A stretch of 64,000 nt of DNA from a beta proteobacterium AAP99 (lineage in GTDB: Bacteria > Pseudomonadota > Gammaproteobacteria > Burkholderiales > Burkholderiaceae_C): the NCBI GenBank assembly GCA_001295775.1, contig LJIA01000018.1, forward strand, positions 1 through 64,000, written 5' to 3'. Under the pieces are notes generated by a model, which was given only the letters and a program-made list of their open reading frames with translations, did not search any database and was not told the origin of the DNA. A program made the position numbers and the translations under genes. Positions 57,854 to 64,000 of this stretch are shown one piece after another. Numbering within the stretch: position 1 is the first letter of the stretch; the number at the start of each line of letters is the position of its first letter.

Positions 57854-58750
57854 TCAGGCGCCAGCGCGCGCCGGCACGAGCCCCAGCTGCCCCGCAAACC
57901 TCAGCACTGCATCGATCACTTCGTCAGCCGCAAGAATGCGGTTGTGACCATGCCCCCGCGTCTGCAGCAGCTCGGCATGCGGGATCAGCGCCTTGAGCCG
58001 CTCCAGATTCTCCGGCCGCACCACACGGTCTTCCAGGTCATGGACCAGCAGCGTGGGCACGTTCAGGCGCTGCGCATTGTGCGCGGCCTCCAGACTGGCC
58101 AGGCGCATGCCGGCGCGGGCTTCCAGCGCCGCCTGCATGGGCGCCACAAGCGCTTCAGGCAGATGCACGCCGCGCGCGAATTCGCGCAGCACGGTCTGCA
58201 TGCTGGTGGGTGAGGCAATCGACACGAAGCCGCGCGCCTGCAGCCCGCGGGTCAGCGCCATCGCGGCGGCTCCGGCGCCCATCGAGTGGCCGATCACAAG
58301 GTCGAAGGGGCCGTGCACCTGACCCATGTAGTCCAGCGCCTGCATGAACTGTGGCAGATGCGTGGACAGCCCCGATGAGCGGCCATGCGCCACGTGGTCC
58401 AGCGCATGCACCTCGAAGCCGGCCTGATGCAGCGCATCGGCCATCTTCACGAACTGCCTTGCCGCGCCGGCCCAGCCGTGGGTCAGCAGCACGCGAGGCG
58501 CTGCACTGTCTGCCGCGGGCAGGCGGTAGGTGCGCAGGCGCCGACCCTGAAAGGCCAGGTCGTCGCGCTGTACCGCAGCTGGCCAGGGGGCGCGGGCCAA
58601 CCGGGTGTTCACCGCCCACTTGGGCGGCATGGGCGTGCAGAACAGTCGCATGGCCCAGCGCGCAGCCAGTTCGCGGTCCAGATGGCCCACGCTGCGGATG
58701 CCCTGTACCGACAGGCGCAGCGCCAGCGGCAGATCTTGCGTGCTGCTCAT
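57854..58750 (-). CDS. Alpha/beta hydrolase
   Basis: A 298-residue hydrolase. LTHGWAGAARQF (HG oxyanion loop), the nucleophile elbow GHSMGAGAA, LVHDLEDRVV with the acid, and TRGHGHNRIL with the catalytic His. No signal peptide. Close to esterase/lipase-type members; substrate unknown. The 37-codon small gene ends 4 bp upstream of its ATG, so the two are probably one transcript. Confidence 0.85.
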   Translation of the reverse strand: MSSTQDLPLALRLSVQGIRSVGHLDRELAARWAMRLFCTPMPPKWAVNTRLARAPWPAAVQRDDLAFQGRRLRTYRLPAADSAAPRVLLTHGWAGAARQFVKMADALHQAGFEVHALDHVAHGRSSGLSTHLPQFMQALDYMGQVHGPFDLVIGHSMGAGAAAMALTRGLQARGFVSIASPTSMQTVLREFARGVHLPEALVAPMQAALEARAGMRLASLEAAHNAQRLNVPTLLVHDLEDRVVRPENLERLKALIPHAELLQTRGHGHNRILAADEVIDAVLRFAGQLGLVPARAGA

Positions 58751-58754
58751 GCGC

Positions 58755-58868
58755 TTACCACCAGGCCAGGTCGTCGTTGCTGCTCGGCACTTGCACGATG
58801 GTGCTCGCAGCGTTGATCAGGATGCGGCCGCCCGCTAGGGCGAAGAGGATGGCAACAAGGGCATACAT
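58755..58868 (-). CDS. 37-residue small membrane protein upstream of the hydrolase
   Basis: A short open frame on the minus strand: ATG at 58868, TAA at 58757-58755. The peptide starts MYALVAILFALAGGRILI, a hydrophobic helix, and ends SSNDDLAWW, hydrophilic with two tryptophans. AAGGAG stands 8-9 bases before the ATG, the best ribosome site in the neighbourhood. It ends 4 bp before the hydrolase ATG, so translation may be coupled. No family is known to me. The alternative is an untranslated leader. Confidence 0.6.
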   Translation of the reverse strand: MYALVAILFALAGGRILINAASTIVQVPSSNDDLAWW

Positions 58869-58986
58869 GGCTTGAACTCCTTTTTCGCACGTTTGTGCGA
58901 ATTCAGGTTGACGAGGAGAAGGGAGGCAGTCTGGCGCTGCTAGGTGGAAATGAAGTCTCCGGAAAGTGGGGTCCGCAGGGCGCGGC

Positions 58987-59625
58987 TCAGTGTCTCTGGC
59001 CCGCGCCTTGCGCCGTGCCCGCGGCGCGGTAGCTGTCGATCAGGCGGTGATAGGCCGAGGCGATGCGCTGGGCGGCGCGAGGTTCGCGCAGAAAGCGCAG
59101 GTCGTGCATAACGCCGATCATCAGGCTGTGGATCTCGAACACCAGCTGCTCCGGATCCGTGTCCGGTTGCAGCTGGCCTTCGTCGGAAGCCTGGATGATG
59201 GTGCGGCGCAGGGCGGCACGCAGGCGCAGCGTGCCCTCGCGGATGGCTTCCTTGAGCGGGCTGTCCGGCCGATCGTCGAACTCAAATGCGCCGCTGACAT
59301 AGAGACAGCCGCAGCCCTGGGCGGAGCGCTGGATGAAGGCCTGCCAGTTGCGCATGAAAGCGTCCAGCCGCGGCAGGCCGCGCGCCTCGCGCATGCCGGG
59401 CACAAAGACCTCGCGCGTGACGCGGTCTGCATACTCCTGCAGCACGGCCAGTTGCAGCGCCTCGCGCGAGCCCACGCGCGAAAACACGCCACTCTTGGAC
59501 ATGCCCAGCTTCTGCGCCACGTCATTGATCGACAGCGCGTCCAGGCCGTTGTCCGCAGCCAGCTCCAGCGCGGCATCCACGATGGCGGCGCGAGTCAGCT
59601 CGGACTTTTCGGTGCGTGCTTCCAT
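58987..59625 (-). CDS. TetR-family transcription regulator
   Basis: A 212-residue repressor. The N-terminal HTH is AAIVDAALELAADNGLDALSINDVAQKLGMSKSGVFSRVGSREALQLAVL (residues about 12-60, read in parts: SINDVAQKLG and SKSGVFSRVG). The rest is the helical ligand-binding domain of the TetR_C_6-like type (GCGCLYVSGAFEFDDRP). It probably represses its neighbours, such as the hydrolase and the 37-residue gene, which lie downstream on the same strand, or an efflux function; this is an inference. Confidence 0.85.
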   Translation of the reverse strand: MEARTEKSELTRAAIVDAALELAADNGLDALSINDVAQKLGMSKSGVFSRVGSREALQLAVLQEYADRVTREVFVPGMREARGLPRLDAFMRNWQAFIQRSAQGCGCLYVSGAFEFDDRPDSPLKEAIREGTLRLRAALRRTIIQASDEGQLQPDTDPEQLVFEIHSLMIGVMHDLRFLREPRAAQRIASAYHRLIDSYRAAGTAQGAGQRH

Positions 59626-59751
59626 AATTCCAATTTAGCACGGTCGTCCGAAATAGCAAGCAGACTCTGCCGCGGTGCAGGACTCCGGTGAAACCCCAAA
59701 CCGCGCGTGAGTGCGCATGGATCTGGCGCACTTCATGCGAGGATTCGGGCC

Positions 59752-61539
59752 ATGGGCACCTTGGATCCGAACCTCGTTCTGCTGATCGGCGCGCTGCTGC
59801 TGGCGGCGGGCATCGTGCTGGGCGGTCTGTCATCGCGCTTTGGGGTGCCCTTCCTGCTCGTGTTTCTGGTGGTGGGCATGCTGGCCGGCGAAGACGGACC
59901 GGGCAAGATCGATTTCGACAACTTCGGCATGGCCCTGCTGGTCGGCAACCTCGCGCTCGGTGTGATCCTGTTCGACGGCGGGCTGCGCACCCAGTACCGC
60001 ACCTTCCGCGTGGCGCTGGCACCCTCGCTGGCGCTCGCCACGCTGGGCGTGGCATTGACGGCGGGCATCGTGGCGGCGGCGGCCAAGCTGCTGTTTGGCT
60101 TCGGCTGGCCAGTGGCGCTGCTGCTCGGCGCGATCGTGGCCTCCACGGATGCTGCTGCGGTGTTCTCTCTGCTCAAGGGCAGCGGCGTGCGCCTGAATGA
60201 CCGTGTGGCCAGCACGCTGGAGATCGAGAGCGGCGTGAATGACCCGATGGCGGTGTTTCTGACGCTCATGCTGATTGAATGGGTCATGCGCCCGGCGGAC
60301 CTGACGGGCTGGGCGCTGGCCGGGGCGTTGACCAAGCAGTTCGGCCTAGGCACCGTGATGGGGCTGGTGTTGGGCTTTGCGCTGGCCGCGCTGCTCTCGC
60401 GCATGCGCAAGCTGGGCGGCAACTTTGAAGGCCTGCAGGCGATCCTTGCCACAGCGGGCGGCGTGGCCCTGTTTGCCCTTACCAACCTCTGGGGCGGCTC
60501 GGGCTTTCTGGCGGTATATCTGGCCGGGCTGGTGGTGGGCAACTGGAAGGGCGGCATGAGCGAGGACGCCATGCGCGCATTGGACGGGCTGGCCTGGCTG
60601 GCGCAAAGCGGCATGTTCCTGATGCTCGGGCTGCTCGTGACGCCCAGCGAGGTCTGGCCCTTGCTGCTGCCGGCTGTGGCACTCGCCGGCGTGCTCATGC
60701 TCGTGGCGCGTCCGTTGGGGGTGTGGCTCACGCTGCTGCCCTTCCGCTTTCCGCTGCGCGAGGTGGGCTTCATGAGCTGGATGGGCCTGCGCGGCGCCGT
60801 GCCCATCGTGCTGGCGATCTTTCCGCTGATGGCCGGCGTGCCTGAGGCGCGCACCCTGTTCAACATCGCCTTTGTGCTGGTGCTCGCTTCGCTGCTTATC
60901 CAGGGCGCCAGCGTCCGGCTGGCGGCGCGCGTGACCGCCGTGGGTCTGCCACCGTTGCCCGAGCCTACGCGCCAGGCACGATGGGGCCGCGCCAGTCACA
61001 TGATGGAGTTCCGCCTGGCCGAAGGCATGCCGCCGGTGGGCACCACCGCTCAGGACTACGACTGGCCGCGCGGCGTGCAGGCGCTGGCGGTGCGGCGCGT
61101 GGAGCATCTGTCCACCGGCGGTAGCGCGCTGCGCTGGATCGACGCGCAGGAGGCCGGTCCGCTGGCGGTCGGCGATGCGATTGTGTTGCTGGTGGCCAAT
61201 GACGCCCTGGAAGGCGCGGCCCACTGCTTTGACCCGGCGGCCCCGTCACCGCAGCGCGCGCCGGCGGCCGCGCCTGCAGCGCAGCCCGTGTTTGGCGACT
61301 TCGTGCTCGATGGCGACGTCGCGCTCGTGGATGTGCTCGAACTCTACGGCCTGCCTTTGCCCGACGCGCTGCCGGACAGCGCCATGAAAACGCGCGCCTC
61401 GCTGGACGCCGTGATCCGCAGCCGCGTGCCGCGTGCCGTGGAGGGCGATGTGCTCAAGCTCGGCGGCATCACGCTGACCGTGCGCGAAATGCGCGAAGGT
61501 CGCGTGCTGCGTGTGGGCTTCAAGCTACCGGGTCGATGA
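59752..61539 (+). CDS. nhaP2: Potassium/proton antiporter (NhaP2/CvrA type)
   Basis: A 595-residue CPA1-type antiporter. About 12 membrane segments span residues 5-390 (LSSRFGVPFLLVFLVVGMLAGEDGPG, then GAIVASTDAAAVFSLLKG with the key Asp pair region and IESGVNDPMAVFLTLMLIE). A TrkA_C-type domain (about 410-490, RLAEGMPPVG, then IVLLVANDALE) and a CorC/HlyC-like end (FGDFVLDGDVALVDVLELYGLPLP) follow; such tails belong to NhaP2/CvrA, which exports K+ to protect the cell against excess potassium or osmotic stress. Start at 59752 is chosen over 59707. Confidence 0.88.
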   Translation: MGTLDPNLVLLIGALLLAAGIVLGGLSSRFGVPFLLVFLVVGMLAGEDGPGKIDFDNFGMALLVGNLALGVILFDGGLRTQYRTFRVALAPSLALATLGVALTAGIVAAAAKLLFGFGWPVALLLGAIVASTDAAAVFSLLKGSGVRLNDRVASTLEIESGVNDPMAVFLTLMLIEWVMRPADLTGWALAGALTKQFGLGTVMGLVLGFALAALLSRMRKLGGNFEGLQAILATAGGVALFALTNLWGGSGFLAVYLAGLVVGNWKGGMSEDAMRALDGLAWLAQSGMFLMLGLLVTPSEVWPLLLPAVALAGVLMLVARPLGVWLTLLPFRFPLREVGFMSWMGLRGAVPIVLAIFPLMAGVPEARTLFNIAFVLVLASLLIQGASVRLAARVTAVGLPPLPEPTRQARWGRASHMMEFRLAEGMPPVGTTAQDYDWPRGVQALAVRRVEHLSTGGSALRWIDAQEAGPLAVGDAIVLLVANDALEGAAHCFDPAAPSPQRAPAAAPAAQPVFGDFVLDGDVALVDVLELYGLPLPDALPDSAMKTRASLDAVIRSRVPRAVEGDVLKLGGITLTVREMREGRVLRVGFKLPGR

Positions 61540-61540
61540 T

Positions 61541-61650
61541 CACAAAATCGGCCATGCTTTGGACATTACTGAAATCAGTCAAAAATCACACCAGACAAGC
61601 GGAAAGCCGAATCCAGACATTGATTAAAAGTCTGATTTCGGCCAGAAATC
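61541..61650. repeat. AT-rich repeat relative between convergent genes (copy I)
   Basis: It contains CACAAAATCGGCCATG, then ACCAGACAAGCGGAAAGCCG, the core of the end module, and two short inverted repeats (CAGAC with GTCTG around 61615-61635). It lies exactly between the stops of the antiporter and the MgtC-type gene, where it may act as a bidirectional terminator. Confidence 0.55.
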
Positions 61651-62963
61651 TAAGTCAAGCTGACCGCCAGCCAGACGACGCCGAGCGTCAAGCCCAGCGC
61701 CGCCGTCATGGCCTGCCCATAGCGCCGAGGGCCCGCAACCCAGGCCACGCCCACCTTGGCCAGCGCATTGGCCGTGAAGGCGAGCCACACCGCCACGTGC
61801 GCCTGATGGGCCGGGATCGCCCCGCTTTGCTGCAGGGACATCACGCCGCCCGCCGCGGCGTGAAAGTCCGCAAAGCCTGCCAACAGACTGGCCAGCGCCG
61901 TACCCGTACTACCCAGATAGCGGCTGGCCAGACCCACCAGCACCGTGATGCCGGCCAGCAGCAGCGCAAACAGCACCGCGTGGCGCGCGTTGAACACCTC
62001 CGGCTCCACCGCCTGCGCCTCGCAATTCGCGTCCGGCCCCCGTGTGCCTGCGCCGCGCACCGCCCAGAAGGCCAGCAGCGCGGCGGCCACGGCAGCGGCG
62101 GCCGCCACCGGCAGGTAGCTTGAGAACAGCGCCGGCGCCACGGCCAGCGTGAGCGCCAGCAGCTGCAGCGGCGTGGCCACGCAGGAGGCGAGCGCACCGG
62201 CCAGCGCCGCGCGTTCCAGCGACTTGGCGGCGGCGCTGCCGGCCTGCGCCGAATCGCGCGCCTTGCGCCCCATGGACGCCACCGTCGCCGTGGACGACAC
62301 AAAGCCCGAGGCCAGCCCCGCCAGGGCCAGCCCGCGCTGCGCGCCCATCAGGCGTAGCGCCACATAGCCGGCGGCCTGCAGCAGCATCAGCAGCACCGCC
62401 AGCCGCCACAGCGAGCGCGGGTTGATCCCGCCGAGTGCCGCAATCGGTGCATCCGGCGTGAGCGGCAGCACGATCAGCACCGCTGCGGCGAGCAGCAGCC
62501 CATCTCGCACCTCGTGAGCAGCCAGCGTGCGCGTTGTGAAGCGGTGCAGCATCTCGCGCGAGGCCAGCAGCAGGGCCACCGCCACACCCAGACCGGCCGC
62601 CAGCGCCGGCTGCGGCACCGCCAACAGCCCCAGCAGGTAGGTGGCAAAGAGCGCGATCTCGGTGGTGACGCCGGGGTCGGCGTCTGTGGAGCGGACATAG
62701 GCCGCCACCACCAGCGCACCCACCAGCAGCGCGCCCACCACGGCCAGCGCCACGCCCAGCAACTGCGCCACGGCGCCGGCCAGTGCAGCCATCGCAAAGG
62801 AGCGAATGCCCGCAAAGCCGCGCCCACCGCCCTCTGCACGCGCGCGATCCTTGCGCCGCTCGCGCTCCAGGCCGATCAACAGGCCGATGCCCAGGGCCGT
62901 GCCCAAGCCGATCAGGCTGCCGGCGGGCAGCCCCGCGGGCTGAAGAATTTGCGCAACGGACAT
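61650..62963 (-). CDS. MgtC/DUF4010 family membrane protein
   Basis: A 437-residue protein with about 11 membrane segments. The first part (LIGLGTALGIGLLIGLERERR, then GIRSFAMAALAGAVAQLLG) is MgtC/SapB-like; the second half (GFVSSTATVASMGRKARDS, then LASLLAGFADFHAAAGGVMSL) is DUF4010. MgtC proteins limit F-type ATPase activity and help growth at low magnesium in some pathogens, but the role of the DUF4010 fusions is unclear. A single gene, convergent with the antiporter. Confidence 0.85.
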   Translation of the reverse strand: MSVAQILQPAGLPAGSLIGLGTALGIGLLIGLERERRKDRARAEGGGRGFAGIRSFAMAALAGAVAQLLGVALAVVGALLVGALVVAAYVRSTDADPGVTTEIALFATYLLGLLAVPQPALAAGLGVAVALLLASREMLHRFTTRTLAAHEVRDGLLLAAAVLIVLPLTPDAPIAALGGINPRSLWRLAVLLMLLQAAGYVALRLMGAQRGLALAGLASGFVSSTATVASMGRKARDSAQAGSAAAKSLERAALAGALASCVATPLQLLALTLAVAPALFSSYLPVAAAAAVAAALLAFWAVRGAGTRGPDANCEAQAVEPEVFNARHAVLFALLLAGITVLVGLASRYLGSTGTALASLLAGFADFHAAAGGVMSLQQSGAIPAHQAHVAVWLAFTANALAKVGVAWVAGPRRYGQAMTAALGLTLGVVWLAVSLT

Positions 62964-63007
62964 GGCGTGATTGTCTTACGCCACGCCGCCCGGCGCTTTG
63001 CGCTGGT

Positions 63008-64000
63008 TCAGCGCGCGTTCTTCAGGTTCACATCCAGGAAGCGCTCGACCTTGGTCCAGAAGTCGACGCGGTTGGCCGCCTTGCTCCAGCCGTGGCCTTC
63101 GTCCATGTACATGATCCACTGGGCCGGGTTGCCAGCGCGCTGCAGCGCATCACGCATCCGCTCGCCGTGCTCCAGGGGCACACGCCAGTCATGCTTGCCA
63201 TAGGCCAGCAGCACCGGGCGCTTGATCTGGTTGGCGAGATTGACGGGCGAGGTGCGGCGCAGCTGCTCGGCATCGATCTTCGGGTCGCCGAGCAGGCGCG
63301 GCATGCCGAAGCGGCGCGCCACTTCGGTCTGGTCGCCCACGCCCTTGACGAACATGTAGGGCAGGTCCGTGGGGCCGACCCAGCTCACGGCGCAGCGGAA
63401 GGTGTCGCCCTGCGTGGCCACGCCCATCAGCGCGGCGTAACCGCCGTAGCTGGCGCCGGCAATGCAGACCCGCTTGGCGTCGGCATGACCCTGCGCAGCG
63501 GCCCAGCGGGCAGCGTCTTCGAGGTCGGCCTGCATCGCCAGACCCCATTGCTTCACGCCGGCCGTAAAGTGCTTGGTGCCGAAGCCGGCACTGCCGCGGA
63601 ACTCCGGCTGCAGCACGGCGTAGCCGCGCGACGCAAGAAACTGCACCTCGCTGTCCCAGTCGCCCGTGCTGCCGCGCACCCAGGGGCCGCCATGCACCAG
63701 GACCACCAGGGGCGGCGGCCCGCCCGCCGGCAGTTCGCGTGGCAGGGTCAGCCAGGCCGGGATGTCCATGCCGTCGCGTGCCTTGAACTGCACCAGACGC
63801 GTCGGCGCCAGGGCGCGTGCGCTGACCTCGGGCAGGGCATTGCCCAGGCGTGCCGTGATCTTGCCGCTCTTGGCGTCGAGCACGAACCACTGATCCGGCT
63901 GGGTGCTCGAGCTGCTGCTGACGAGCATGAAATCCGTGCTCGGCGTGCGTGGCACATGCAGCTGGTTGAACAGGCCGGGCAGTGCAGCATCCACGCGGGC
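63008..64000 (-). CDS. S9-family prolyl oligopeptidase, C-terminal part (partial)
   Basis: The frame runs off the right edge of the window; 330 codons remain. It is the catalytic alpha/beta hydrolase domain: GASYGGYAALMG with the active-site Ser, YGKHDWRVPLEHGERM with the Asp, and DEGHGWSKAAN with the His. LVHGGPW is the oxyanion region. The missing N-terminus should hold the beta-propeller. The enzyme cleaves short peptides in the periplasm or cytosol. The GTG at 63994 is an internal codon, not the start. Confidence 0.88.
   Translation of the reverse strand, partial: ARVDAALPGLFNQLHVPRTPSTDFMLVSSSSSTQPDQWFVLDAKSGKITARLGNALPEVSARALAPTRLVQFKARDGMDIPAWLTLPRELPAGGPPPLVVLVHGGPWVRGSTGDWDSEVQFLASRGYAVLQPEFRGSAGFGTKHFTAGVKQWGLAMQADLEDAARWAAAQGHADAKRVCIAGASYGGYAALMGVATQGDTFRCAVSWVGPTDLPYMFVKGVGDQTEVARRFGMPRLLGDPKIDAEQLRRTSPVNLANQIKRPVLLAYGKHDWRVPLEHGERMRDALQRAGNPAQWIMYMDEGHGWSKAANRVDFWTKVERFLDVNLKNAR

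Overview
The window is high-GC DNA from a betaproteobacterium, most likely of the order Burkholderiales. This is judged from gene order and not from any search: birA-coaX-SPOR, DUF971-ubiE-Tim44-ubiJ-ubiB, argS-SPOR-dsbA, and dacC followed by a D-amino acid aminotransferase are arrangements typical of that order. About 55 protein genes and one tRNA are supported. I saw no rRNA, CRISPR array, prophage or insertion sequence.

Layout. 1-3.3 kb: the 3' end of a type VI secretion vgrG, then a VgrG-linked effector with a putative toxic C-terminus and its immunity gene (Imm71/72-like). 3.4-12.5 kb: housekeeping and metabolic genes (L-asparaginase II, SPOR protein, coaX, birA, VanZ-like protein, thioredoxin-like ferredoxin, hydrolase, penicillin-binding protein 5/6-type carboxypeptidase, D-amino acid aminotransferase). 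12.5-19.1 kb: an accessory region with small membrane proteins, an unknown secreted lipoprotein, a YefM/YoeB toxin-antitoxin pair, two orphan exported proteins, and a dense set of structured DNA repeats. 19.2-27.3 kb: aldo/keto reductase, HAD hydrolase, OmpA-like lipoprotein, lipocalin, SET-domain protein, di-haem cytochrome c, tRNA-Arg(CCG), an SDR and a CoA transferase with unusual domain order. 27.7-37.7 kb: a two-partner secretion operon (2357-residue filamentous haemagglutinin, a double FecR-domain protein, a FhaC/ShlB transporter) whose three genes overlap end to start. 37.8-42.1 kb: the ubiquinone cluster. 42.1-50.2 kb: methyltransferase, sodium:solute symporter, tautomerase, cobalamin-binding-type protein, DUF2087 protein, a repeat array, GNAT, SDR, DsbA and SPOR. 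50.2-64 kb: ArgS, FumC, PhoX-type phosphatase, a TPR-containing hybrid histidine kinase, an alpha/beta hydrolase preceded by a 37-codon small gene, TetR regulator, K+/H+ antiporter, MgtC/DUF4010 membrane protein and a truncated S9 peptidase.

The most unusual signal is not a gene. A family of structured repeats occurs as three tandem arrays (about 15.28-15.69, 16.32-16.61 and 46.70-47.04 kb). All share a 95-bp building block, and the hairpin part has changed sequence between loci while keeping its pairing. A shorter end module of the same family is scattered alone in several other intergenic gaps. Two arrays directly flank the toxin-antitoxin pair. Separately, a perfect 17-bp stem with a 3-base loop spans the stop codon of an SDR gene at 47.7 kb.
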